In this document: positions 6,518 through 14,473 of the stretch, piece after piece
Layout of the letters: each line of letters begins with the position of its first letter
Position numbering within the stretch: the first letter of the stretch is position 1
Origin: UBA3792 sp964426415
GTDB taxonomy: Bacteria > Bacillota > Clostridia > Christensenellales > CAG-138
Direction: 5' to 3'
Assembly: GCA_964426415.1 (NCBI GenBank)
Contig: CAYRQM010000035.1
Coordinates: 1 to 20,701, forward strand
Length of the DNA stretch: 20,701 nt
Notes under the pieces: generated by a model
The model's database searches: none
Seen by the model: only the letters and a program-made list of their open reading frames with translations
What the model was told of the DNA's origin: nothing
Program-made: the position numbers and the translations under genes

Positions 6518-8598
6518 CGCGACCGCCAAAGCAAGCGGGTGCGCGGCCCGCGTTCCTCTCCTATCTTTTTGCAGCGCTGCTGATTCTCACCGCGTTGGGC
6601 GTGGCGTCTGTCGCTGCCGTTTTTTGCGTGCGCTATTGGCATGTGCGTCCCGTTGTGCGCGTGGAGCTTGGCGAGGAGACGCCGCTTGCCACATCGTTTT
6701 TGCGGGACGGCACGGCTGCCGTTTCCTATGCCGAGGAGCCTGACACCGTGTATCCGCTTGGGATGCATCGCGTGACGCTTTGCTATGGCGACAGGTTCCG
6801 CACCGTTTGGTTTTCCGTCAAGGACACCGTTGCACCCGCGGCAAGCGGGCTGGAGCGCACCGTTTCCACCAAGACGACGCTGACGCCCGACGCGCTGCTT
6901 TGCGATTTGGCGGATGCGTCGGTGGTCAAGCTGACCTATGTCGACAAGCCCGCCTTTGGCACGGTGGGCGATTATACCGCCGTCATTCGCATGGAGGACG
7001 CAAGCGGCAACGCCGCCACGGTCACTGCCACGGTGCATGTGCGCATGGCGGTGGACTCCGTTACGGTTGAAGCAGGCGCCCAAGCGCCAACCTCCGCCGC
7101 GTTTCTTTTGGACGCGTACACCGTCACGTCCATGACGGTCATCACGCCCGCCATGCTCGAAACGCCCGCCGTTTACCCCATCACCATCGAAGCGGAAGGG
7201 CGCACGGCAACGTCCGAACTTGTCGTGGTGGACACCGTTGCCCCCGTGGGAAAGACCAAAGCCGTGTTTGTTTCGCCCGATACCAACGTGCAGGCGTCCG
7301 ACTTCTTTACCGAAATCGACGACGAAACCTTGGTCACGGCGTCGTTTGTCGAAGCGCCTGATCCCAACAGCACCGCCTTGCAGACGGTCACGCTGGCGCT
7401 TTGCGATTTGGGCGACAACGAAACCCGTTACACCGAAACGCTGCTGTTCAGTCATGTCGCACCGCTTTCCATCGAGGCGCGCAACACGCCGCTGACCGCC
7501 GCAGAATGCGTGGCGGACGACGGTTCCCAAAATCTTGAGTTGGTGGACGCGTTCACGCCCGATACCGTGGGGCTCTTTACGGTGCGGGTGCGCGTGAACG
7601 GCGTCGAAAATCTGGTGTTGGTCGAGGTGCGCGACACCACGCCGCCCGCCGTCGAAGCAGCCGATGCGAAGGGCTTTGTGGGCTTTTCGCAAACGGCGGA
7701 CGATTTGGTACAGCGCTGCGTCGATATGACGGAAACCGAAACCGTCTTTTTGACGGAGCCCGACTGGAACCAAGCGGGCGAACAGGATGTGACGCTTTGC
7801 ACCACGGACGCGGCGGGCAATGAAACCCGCTCCGCCCTCAAGCTGACGCTCGAAGCCGATACCACGCCGCCCACGCTCGTTGGCGTGAAGGATCGCTACT
7901 GCTATGTGGGCGAGGCGGTGGCATACTTTGCCGAGGTCTTTGCCACGGACAACACGGGGTGTGAGGTGGCGTTGGATGTGGATACCACCCGCGTCAACGC
8001 GAATCGTGCGGGCGAATACCGCGTCGTGTACACCGCCACCGACGCTGCGGGCAACGTGTCGTCCAAGGCGTGCGTGTTCACGTTCGTCAACGCCAAGGTG
8101 ACGGAGGAGGACGCAAACACACTTGCGCAATCGGTCTTAGACGAAATTCTCACCGACGATATGACGCTGGCGGAGCAAATCGAAGCCATCTACAACTATG
8201 TTTTCAAGCATGTGCGCTATGTCAGCACCTCCAACAAAGCCGACTGGCGTGCCGAAGCGGTGCGCGGCATCCAAACGGGCAAGGGCGACTGCTTCACCTT
8301 CTACGCCACGGCGCGGCTGCTGTTGGAGCATACGGACGCACAGCTTTTGAGCGTGCAGCGCAAGAGCAGCAAAACGCGGCACTACTGGCTGCTGGTCAAC
8401 ATCGGCACGGGCTGGTATCACTACGATTGCTGCAACGTGGGCGCCGCAAAAGAACGCTGCTTTATGTGGACGAACGCGCAAACCACAAGCACGTCCAACT
8501 ATTTCTGGCGCTACGAAACGAGCCTCTATCCGGACGTGGCGACGACGCGATACAGCAAAGCCGATGCGGAAGCGGTACAGCGAGGGAACGGCGGATGA
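6514..8598 (+). CDS. Membrane-anchored Ig-like protein with transglutaminase-like domain
   Basis: A 694-residue protein with an N-terminal anchor (about residues 14-40), then about 500 residues of Ig-like/DUF5011-type modules. Module borders are marked by repeated D-T-x-x-P motifs (KDTVAP, VDTVAP, RDTTPP, ADTTPP). A transglutaminase/protease-like domain follows at about 540-670, with a complete apparent triad: C593 in GKGDCFTFY, H623 in TRHYWLLV and D638 in WYHYD. The catalytic end faces outside the cell. In this superfamily such domains may be peptidases, transglutaminases or binding modules; the substrate is unknown. It overlaps its neighbours by 4 bases on both sides, so it belongs firmly to the operon. 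The weak GAGGG before the ATG fits translational coupling. Confidence 0.85.
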   Translation: MTRPPKQAGARPAFLSYLFAALLILTALGVASVAAVFCVRYWHVRPVVRVELGEETPLATSFLRDGTAAVSYAEEPDTVYPLGMHRVTLCYGDRFRTVWFSVKDTVAPAASGLERTVSTKTTLTPDALLCDLADASVVKLTYVDKPAFGTVGDYTAVIRMEDASGNAATVTATVHVRMAVDSVTVEAGAQAPTSAAFLLDAYTVTSMTVITPAMLETPAVYPITIEAEGRTATSELVVVDTVAPVGKTKAVFVSPDTNVQASDFFTEIDDETLVTASFVEAPDPNSTALQTVTLALCDLGDNETRYTETLLFSHVAPLSIEARNTPLTAAECVADDGSQNLELVDAFTPDTVGLFTVRVRVNGVENLVLVEVRDTTPPAVEAADAKGFVGFSQTADDLVQRCVDMTETETVFLTEPDWNQAGEQDVTLCTTDAAGNETRSALKLTLEADTTPPTLVGVKDRYCYVGEAVAYFAEVFATDNTGCEVALDVDTTRVNANRAGEYRVVYTATDAAGNVSSKACVFTFVNAKVTEEDANTLAQSVLDEILTDDMTLAEQIEAIYNYVFKHVRYVSTSNKADWRAEAVRGIQTGKGDCFTFYATARLLLEHTDAQLLSVQRKSSKTRHYWLLVNIGTGWYHYDCCNVGAAKERCFMWTNAQTTSTSNYFWRYETSLYPDVATTRYSKADAEAVQRGNGG

Positions 8599-10097
8599 AA
8601 ACGATTTTAGAAGACCTCTTTTTGCAAGCATGCAAGCGCCCCGATCACGCATCGTTTTGCGACGAAACCGAATCGCTGACCTTTTCGGACACGGCGCAGC
8701 GTTGCCAAGCCATCGGCACGGCGCTGTTGCACGCGGGCGCCTGCCGTGAGCCTGTTTTGGTGTTTTTGCCGCGTTCGGCACGGATGATCGCGTGCTTCTT
8801 TGGCGTGCTGGCGGCGGGCTGCTGCTACGTTCCCGTGGACGCCGAGATGGGCGAACGCCGCATCCGTTCCATTCTTTCGCAGGTGCAGCCGCGGTTTGCG
8901 CTGTGCGACGGCGGCACGTTGACGCTTTTGCAATCGTATGGGTTTTCGGGCGCCGCGTTGGATCCGTCGCGGTTTGCGGACGGTGCGGTCGATGCGCCGC
9001 TTTTGGAACGGACGGCTGCCGACACGTTGGATGTGGACGCCGCCTACATCGTCTTTACGAGCGGCTCGACGGGCGCGCCCAAGGGCGTGGTCGGCACGCA
9101 TCGCGCCATGCTGGACTACTGCCATCAAATCACCACGGTGCTTGGGGTGCAGGACGACGACGTGTTCGCCATGCAGGCGCCGCTGTATGTGGACGCCTGT
9201 CTCAAAGAAATCCTTTCGGCGCTGCGCTGCGGCGCGACGGTTTGGCTGGTTCCAAAGCCGCTGTTTATGACGCCCGTGCCGCTCGTGACGTATCTGAACG
9301 ACCACGGCGTGACCATCCTCTGTTGGGTCGTGCCCGCCCTGACGATGATTTCGGCGCTGCGCACCTTCGACGAGGTCACGCCCAAGACGCTGCGCACCGT
9401 GGCGTTTGGCAGCGAGGTGTTCCCGCCCAAGCAGCTGCGGCTGTGGCGTGCGCACGTTTTGGCACGCTATCTCAATTTGTACGGCCCCACCGAATGTACG
9501 GGCATGACGTGTTGGTACGAGGTGGAACGCGATTTTTCCGATGACGAGCGCGTGCCAATCGGCAAGCCGTTTGACAATGCGCAGGTGCTGCTGTTGGACG
9601 CGCAAAATCACTTGGCGTCGGAGGGCGAGCTGTGCATTCGCGGCACGTCCCTTTGCGCGGGCTACTACAAAGACCCCGTTCGGACGGCGGCGGTGTTCGT
9701 GCAAAATCCGTGCAACGACGCATTCCCCGACCGCATCTATCGCACGGGCGATTTGGGCAGGCGAAACGCGCGCGGCGAGCTGGAATTTTTGGGGCGCAAG
9801 GACAACCAAATCAAGCACATGGGGCATCGCATCGAGCTGGGCGAGCTGGAAGCGGCGGCGCAGTCGCTCGAGGGCGTCACGGCGGCGTGCGCCGTGTTCG
9901 ATCCCGTGCGCAGCGTGTTGGCGCTTGGCTTTTCGGGCGCGTTGACCGAGGCGGCGCTGCTGACGGCGCTGCGCGCCCGCGTGCCGTCGTATTTGCTGCC
10001 GTCGCGCACGGTGCGCATGGACGCGCTGCCAACAACGCCCAACGGCAAGACCGATCGCAAAGCGGTGGAAGCCCTCTGCTTTGCGCGTAAGGAATAG
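8595..10097 (+). CDS. DltA-like amino acid adenylating enzyme
   Basis: A 500-residue ANL-superfamily enzyme of DltA size that should activate an amino acid with ATP and load it onto the carrier encoded next. Core motifs: IVFTSGSTGAPKGV (from residue 152), YGPTE (296-300), YRTGD (from 382), GRKDNQIKHMGHRIELGE and catalytic K485 in PNGKTDRK. The segment matching FCGEVL of B. cereus DltA reads FGSEVF here, so Gly272 stands where DltA has Cys269, a residue tied to D-Ala selection. The amino acid may therefore be D-Ala or something larger. The start at 8595 is chosen because the open frame upstream lies inside the previous gene; ATG overlaps that gene's TGA. The carrier gene follows after 8 bases. 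Stand-alone NRPS adenylation is the alternative, but the MBOAT context favours Dlt-type use. Confidence 0.87.
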   Translation: MKTILEDLFLQACKRPDHASFCDETESLTFSDTAQRCQAIGTALLHAGACREPVLVFLPRSARMIACFFGVLAAGCCYVPVDAEMGERRIRSILSQVQPRFALCDGGTLTLLQSYGFSGAALDPSRFADGAVDAPLLERTAADTLDVDAAYIVFTSGSTGAPKGVVGTHRAMLDYCHQITTVLGVQDDDVFAMQAPLYVDACLKEILSALRCGATVWLVPKPLFMTPVPLVTYLNDHGVTILCWVVPALTMISALRTFDEVTPKTLRTVAFGSEVFPPKQLRLWRAHVLARYLNLYGPTECTGMTCWYEVERDFSDDERVPIGKPFDNAQVLLLDAQNHLASEGELCIRGTSLCAGYYKDPVRTAAVFVQNPCNDAFPDRIYRTGDLGRRNARGELEFLGRKDNQIKHMGHRIELGELEAAAQSLEGVTAACAVFDPVRSVLALGFSGALTEAALLTALRARVPSYLLPSRTVRMDALPTTPNGKTDRKAVEALCFARKE

Positions 10098-10105
10098 GAG
10101 AACGT

Positions 10106-10333
10106 ATGGAAAAACTCATCGGCATTTTAGAGGAACTGCATCCCGACGTCGATTTTGCCACCGCCCACGATCTTTTGACGAGCGGCGTGCTGGTTTCGTT
10201 TGACGTCGTGATGCTGATTACCCGCATTGAGGAGGTCTTCGGCGTGGCGATTCCCGCCAAGTACATCACCCCCGCAACGTTCGATTCGGCGTCGTCGCTG
10301 TACGCGTGCATCGAACAGCTTGCCGACGACTGA
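10106..10333 (+). CDS. DltC-like acyl/aminoacyl carrier protein
   Basis: A 75-residue acidic four-helix carrier protein, typical DltC/ACP size. The phosphopantetheine site is Ser31 in GVLVSFDVV, followed by helix II (LITRIEEVFGV). Most carriers have Asp just before this serine (DS-L/F/M); here it is Val30 (codon GTT, one base from GAT). The serine and surrounding hydrophobics are intact, so it may still be modified, but recognition by the phosphopantetheinyl transferase could differ. AGGAG precedes the ATG. Its TGA overlaps the next ATG by one base. It should carry the activated amino acid as a thioester from the DltA-like enzyme to the MBOAT protein. Confidence 0.87.
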   Translation: MEKLIGILEELHPDVDFATAHDLLTSGVLVSFDVVMLITRIEEVFGVAIPAKYITPATFDSASSLYACIEQLADD

Positions 10334-11910
10334 TGCGGTTTACGTCTTGGGCATTTCTGGCGTTCCTTGCGGTGCTGCTGCCCATCTACTATCTGGCGCC
10401 GAAGCGGGGACAATGGATTGTGCTGCTGCTTGCCAACGCGGTGTTCTACGCGTTCGCAGGTCTGTTGGGCGTGGTGTTCATGCTGGTGACCATCGCGTCC
10501 GCGTATGGCGTTTCCCGCATTTTGGATGCATCGCTTGTGCGGCAAGCCGAAACCCTTTCCGCCATGAAGGCGCAAGGACAGGACAAGGATGCGCGAAAAG
10601 CGGTGCGGCAGAAGATGGAACGCGGACGGCGGCTTTGGCTGGTCGCCTGTCTGGTTTTGAACTTCGGCATCCTGTTTGCCATGAAGTACGGCGCGGCGGC
10701 GATGGGGCTTTTTACACAGCTTTTCGCGCTGCCAAACGGCACGGCGGAGCTTGCGCTCACCATGGGCGCGTCGTTTTACACGTTTTCCACCATGGGCTAC
10801 CTCCTCGACGTGCATCGCGGCACGCTGCGCGCCGAGCGCAACCCGTTTCGGCTGGCGTTGTTCACGTCCTTCTTTCCGCTGCTGGTGCAGGGGCCGATCT
10901 GCCGCTTTCAAACGCTGGGCGAAACGCTGTTTGCACCACACCGCTTTTCGGGAGAAGCGTTCTATCGCGGGCTGGTGCGCATTTTGTGGGGCTACTGGAA
11001 AAAGCTGCTGATTGCGGAACGGCTCATCGGCGCGGTGCGCACCATCGCGGGTGACCCCGAGGCGTATCGCGGCGCGTATGTGTTTTTGGGGATGCTGCTG
11101 TATGCGGCGTGTCTGTATGCCGACTTCACGGGCGGCATCGACATCACCATCGGCGTGGGCGAGCTGTTTGGCGTGCGCATCGAAGAAAATTTCCTGCGCC
11201 CGTACTTCTCCAAGAGCATCGCCGAATACTGGCGGCGGTGGCACATCACGCTGGGGCTGTGGTTCAAGGAGTACGTCTACTATCCGCTTTCGGTGTCAAC
11301 GCCTTTGCGGCGGCTGACGCAAGCGTGCCGCAGGCTTGGCGACGGCTTTGCGCGGCGCGTGCCGGTGTACCTTGCCACCCTTGTGGTGTGGACGATCACG
11401 GGCATGTGGCACGGAAATTCTTGGAACTTTGTGGTGTGGGGGCTGCTAAACGGCGTGGTGATTCTGCTGTCCGAGGAGCTGTCGCCGCTGTATCGACGGT
11501 TTCACACCGCGTTTCCGCGGCTGAAGGGCAGCGTTGGCTATCGGCTGTTTTCGGTGCTGCGCACCATTTTGCTGCTGTCGTCGCTGCGCATTTTGGACTG
11601 TTACGCCACCGTCGGCGCATCGTTTCGGGCGTTCGGCTCGCTGTTTTCCACATGGAATTGGCGTTCGCTGCCCGTGGGCATGCAAACGCTGGGGCTTTCG
11701 TGGGCGGATTACGGCGTCGTGCTTTTGGGCGTGGCGCTGATGACGATCGTTTCGCTGCTGAATCGCAAGGAATCCATCCGCGATCGGCTGCAGCAAAGGG
11801 CGCTTTGGGTGCGCTTGACGGTCGTTTGTGTTTTGGGGTGCACCATCTTGGTGTTCGGGCGCTACGGGTTCGGGTTCGACGTGGGACAATTCATTTACAA
11901 TCGGTACTGA
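10333..11910 (+). CDS. MBOAT acyltransferase (AlgI/DltB type) with C-terminal shuttle-like hexapeptide
   Basis: A 525-residue polytopic protein, closer in length to AlgI than to DltB (about 400). It has the MBOAT signature YWRRWHITLGLWFKEYVYY with H304 and the invariant histidine H360 in TGMWHGNSWNF. It should take an acyl (here aminoacyl) group from the carrier thioester inside and deliver it outside. The protein ends FIYNRY (F520, Y522, Y525). In the Dlt pathway an extracytoplasmic C-terminal hexapeptide with a tyrosine shuttles the acyl group; it lies on DltX or, in other systems, on the MBOAT itself. No dltX is present here, which fits the fused form. The start at 10333 overlaps the carrier stop and has no ribosome site, so translation is coupled. 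The next gene begins one base after its stop. Confidence 0.9.
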   Translation: MRFTSWAFLAFLAVLLPIYYLAPKRGQWIVLLLANAVFYAFAGLLGVVFMLVTIASAYGVSRILDASLVRQAETLSAMKAQGQDKDARKAVRQKMERGRRLWLVACLVLNFGILFAMKYGAAAMGLFTQLFALPNGTAELALTMGASFYTFSTMGYLLDVHRGTLRAERNPFRLALFTSFFPLLVQGPICRFQTLGETLFAPHRFSGEAFYRGLVRILWGYWKKLLIAERLIGAVRTIAGDPEAYRGAYVFLGMLLYAACLYADFTGGIDITIGVGELFGVRIEENFLRPYFSKSIAEYWRRWHITLGLWFKEYVYYPLSVSTPLRRLTQACRRLGDGFARRVPVYLATLVVWTITGMWHGNSWNFVVWGLLNGVVILLSEELSPLYRRFHTAFPRLKGSVGYRLFSVLRTILLLSSLRILDCYATVGASFRAFGSLFSTWNWRSLPVGMQTLGLSWADYGVVLLGVALMTIVSLLNRKESIRDRLQQRALWVRLTVVCVLGCTILVFGRYGFGFDVGQFIYNRY

Positions 11911-11911
11911 T

Positions 11912-12946
11912 ATGAAACGTGTGCGTGTGATTTGCGGCGTCGCTGCCGCACTGCTCTTGACCATCGGACTGCTCGCCGTCGTGCAGCGGTTGTTGGCGCC
12001 CAAATATCAGACCCACTTGGTGGAAGGCGCGCTGACGGCGGAGTATTACCAAGAAACCACCACCCACGACGTGCTGTTTTTGGGCGACTGCGAGGTGTTT
12101 TCCAACTTCTCGCCCGTGACACTGTGGCGCACCTATGGCGTCACATCCTACATTCGCGGCAGTGCGCAGCAGCTGGTGTGGCAGTCCTACTACCTTTTGG
12201 AGGACACGCTGCAAACCGAAACGCCCAAGGTCGTGGTGTACAACGTGTTGGCGCTGAAGTATGGCACGCCGCAAAGCGAAGCGTACAACCGCATGACGCT
12301 GGACGGGATGCGCCCGTCAAAAAGCAAGACGGCAGCCATAAGAGCAAGCATGACCGCGGACGAGGACGCGCTTTCCTATGTGTTTCCGCTGCTGCGCTAC
12401 CACGCCCGTTGGAGCGAGCTGACCCAAGAGGATTTCACCTACTGGTTTCGCACGGGCACGGTGTCGCACAACGGCTATCTGATGGAAACGGGCGTCGATC
12501 CCGTGACCACGCTGCCGCTCGCGCCGCCGCTGACCGACCCTGCCTTGCCCGAAACGAGCATGGACTACCTCTCGCGCATGGCAGCGCTTTGCGAACAGAA
12601 CGGCATTGCGCTGGTTCTGATCAAGTCGCCGTCCGTGTATCCGCACTGGTACGACGAATGGGACGCCGAACTTTCCTCGTTTGCCGAAGCACACGGCGTC
12701 GCATACTACAACATGATGGACGACCCGCATACCGGCGTCGATCTTGCCACCGACACCTTTGACCAAGGGCAGCATCTCAATGTGTTCGGCGCGGAAAAGC
12801 TGTCCGCATGGTTCGGCGGTGTCTTGACGGAACGGTACGCACTGCCCGATCATCGCGGCGACGCGGCGTTCGAGTCGGTTTGGCAGGAAAAAATACAAGC
12901 TTATGAGATAGAAAAGGCGGCGTTGCTCGCCGCGGAGGAATCATGA
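11912..12946 (+). CDS. DltD-like SGNH-fold transferase with Cys in the nucleophile position
   Basis: A 344-residue protein with one N-terminal membrane helix (about 5-27) and an extracytoplasmic SGNH/DltD-like domain. Block I reads LFLGDCEVFSNFSP (C60), where SGNH enzymes normally have G-x-S; block V reads DTFDQGQHLNVFG with D281/D284 and H288 as catalytic candidates. By position it should receive the acyl group from the MBOAT and pass it to an envelope polymer. If the alignment is right, the nucleophile is Cys, or the protein is no longer catalytic by that residue. I recall GDCE-type blocks in relatives from other Clostridia, which would make it a subfamily trait. Start at 11912 is chosen because the frame upstream lies within the MBOAT gene; there is no ribosome site. 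It overlaps the next gene by 4 bases. Confidence 0.78.
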   Translation: MKRVRVICGVAAALLLTIGLLAVVQRLLAPKYQTHLVEGALTAEYYQETTTHDVLFLGDCEVFSNFSPVTLWRTYGVTSYIRGSAQQLVWQSYYLLEDTLQTETPKVVVYNVLALKYGTPQSEAYNRMTLDGMRPSKSKTAAIRASMTADEDALSYVFPLLRYHARWSELTQEDFTYWFRTGTVSHNGYLMETGVDPVTTLPLAPPLTDPALPETSMDYLSRMAALCEQNGIALVLIKSPSVYPHWYDEWDAELSSFAEAHGVAYYNMMDDPHTGVDLATDTFDQGQHLNVFGAEKLSAWFGGVLTERYALPDHRGDAAFESVWQEKIQAYEIEKAALLAAEES

Positions 12947-13449
12947 TGAAACGCGTAATTTGGATGTTGGCGCTGCTGCTGCTTTTGGCGTGCGCGCCCA
13001 AGGAGGACGCGGTCTTTGTAGACCCGAACGCCAAGCAAGGCGGCAAATATGGCACGCTGTACTTCGAAGCGGACGGCGTGCGCTTTGGCGTGTTCGATGC
13101 GGCGGACGACGTGTTTTCGGCGCTGCCGCAAAATAACGGCACGTTCGTCGGCACCAGCTGCGCGTTTGCCGACAGCCAGGACACCTTCTATTCCTACGAC
13201 GGGTTTCAAATCATGACCAACGTGTACGATGTGGAGCGCGTCACCGCCATCACCATTGCGGACGATACGGTGCGCACGCCCCAAGGCGTGTACATCGGCA
13301 TGACCGTTTCGGACGCCGAAAACGCATTGGGCATGGAGGCGCAAACGGGCGGCTTTTTGCAAACGGAGGGCACCTGCGCCCTTTCGGTGGTGGTGCAGGA
13401 CGGCGTTGTCACCGCCATCCAATACGTCCCCGCGGAGGGATTGCTATGA
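12943..13449 (+). CDS. Small putative lipoprotein of unknown function
   Basis: A 168-residue protein with a lipoprotein signal: KR, a Leu-rich core and lipobox LLAC with Cys17. The mature part contains VYIGMTVSDAENALGME, which resembles the short repeat found in beta-lactamase-inhibitor-like and SmpA/OmlA-type small domains; this is only a resemblance. It should be anchored to the outer face of the membrane. GGAGG lies before tandem ATG codons (12943 and 12946); either could be used. It overlaps both neighbours by 4 bases, so it is co-translated with the SGNH protein and the glycosidase lipoprotein and may act with them. No specific function can be assigned. Confidence 0.8.
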   Translation: MMKRVIWMLALLLLLACAPKEDAVFVDPNAKQGGKYGTLYFEADGVRFGVFDAADDVFSALPQNNGTFVGTSCAFADSQDTFYSYDGFQIMTNVYDVERVTAITIADDTVRTPQGVYIGMTVSDAENALGMEAQTGGFLQTEGTCALSVVVQDGVVTAIQYVPAEGLL

Positions 13450-14447
13450 CCCGCCGCAAGGGCTGCGCCGTGTGCGCCATGCTGCTTTGCGCCTTGCTGC
13501 TGTTTGGCGCTTGCGTAAGCTCGCCCGCGCAAGTCGAAACCGTGACGGCTGCGCCGACGCTTGCGCCCACCGCGATGCCAACTGCCGTTCCGACCGCCAC
13601 ACCCGTTCCGACGGCGACGCCGACGCCCACGCCCGTTCCGACGCCCGAAGGGCTGTTGGGCGGCACGTTTGCCGAGATGTTTTCCGAGACGCCGCTTCTG
13701 ACCGAAACGAGCTATAAGCGGCAGCGCATGGGCTTTACGGTCATGCGCTATGAGGACAGCGAGACGTTCGGAAAGCGCGTGGTGTACTATGTCGCCGATA
13801 TTTACGTCCAAGACGTCCACGAAATCAAGACGGCGGCGGCAAAGCGCTTTTCGGGAAGCTCGGTCAAGACGATTCAAGACATTTCCGAGCAAAACGGCGC
13901 CATTTTGGCGATTTCGGGCGACTATTACAGCTACGACAGCATCGGCGTTGTGGTGCGCAACGGCGAAGTGTTCAACACCAAGAACAACACGGAACAAGAT
14001 CTTTGCGTGCTGTACGAAACGGGTGAAATGAAGATGTACGAGGCGGGCTCCTTCCATTTGAAAGAAATCTTGGCGGCGTCGCCTTGGCAGATTTGGCAGT
14101 TCGGCCCCTCGCTTTTGGACGCGGACGGGAACGCCAAGACGTCGTTTCACTCCTCGTTGACCGGCGCGAACCCGCGCTGCGCCCTTGGCTATTTCTCGCC
14201 CGGTCACTATTGCTTCGTGGTGGTGGATGGCAGGCAGGCAGGCTATTCCCTCGGCTTAAAGATGCGCGAGCTGTCCTCGCTCATGGAAAGCCTCGGCTGC
14301 ACGGCGGCGTACAATCTGGACGGCGGCGGCACGGCACGGATGCTGTTTGACGGCGACTTGGTGAACAGTCCGTCCTCCAAGCGAAAGATTCCCGACATCG
14401 TGTATGTCGCCCGCGATCCCGACGCTTCGGCGACGCCCGCAGCCTAA
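13446..14447 (+). CDS. Lipoprotein with phosphodiester glycosidase (NAGPA-type) domain
   Basis: A 333-residue secreted protein. The N-terminus has a signal with a probable lipobox FGAC (Cys23), followed by a Thr/Pro linker of TAxPT/TPTP repeats (about 35-66), then a NAGPA/DUF2233-like domain. Family landmarks are AISGDYYSYDSIG with its following VVRNGEV, FGPSLLDADG, and near the end NLDGGGTARM with D292. The family removes sugars from phosphodiester linkages, as in the mammalian uncovering enzyme; bacterial members act on envelope or teichoic-type glycopolymers. Here it would trim or expose a polymer handled by the operon (inference). GGAGG lies upstream of the ATG, which overlaps the preceding stop; the next gene follows after 26 bases with its own AAAGGAG. 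Confidence 0.85.
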   Translation: MTRRKGCAVCAMLLCALLLFGACVSSPAQVETVTAAPTLAPTAMPTAVPTATPVPTATPTPTPVPTPEGLLGGTFAEMFSETPLLTETSYKRQRMGFTVMRYEDSETFGKRVVYYVADIYVQDVHEIKTAAAKRFSGSSVKTIQDISEQNGAILAISGDYYSYDSIGVVVRNGEVFNTKNNTEQDLCVLYETGEMKMYEAGSFHLKEILAASPWQIWQFGPSLLDADGNAKTSFHSSLTGANPRCALGYFSPGHYCFVVVDGRQAGYSLGLKMRELSSLMESLGCTAAYNLDGGGTARMLFDGDLVNSPSSKRKIPDIVYVARDPDASATPAA

Positions 14448-14473
14448 CGACCGCTGTAGGAAAGGAGTCTTTT

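Noticed and set aside
6472..8130. 552-codon open frame on the minus strand
   Set aside because: It lies wholly opposite the transaminase and transglutaminase-like genes, and its translation is Arg/His/Gly-rich without motifs. It is a product of GC-rich codon use.
8070..8594. DltA-like enzyme start at 8070
   Set aside because: The extra 175 residues would overlap the transglutaminase-like gene in another frame and are Arg/Gly-rich; the ATG at 8595 overlaps the previous TGA in the normal coupled way.
9877..11244. 455-codon minus-strand frame over ligase, carrier and MBOAT
   Set aside because: Spans three coupled real genes and shows no domain.
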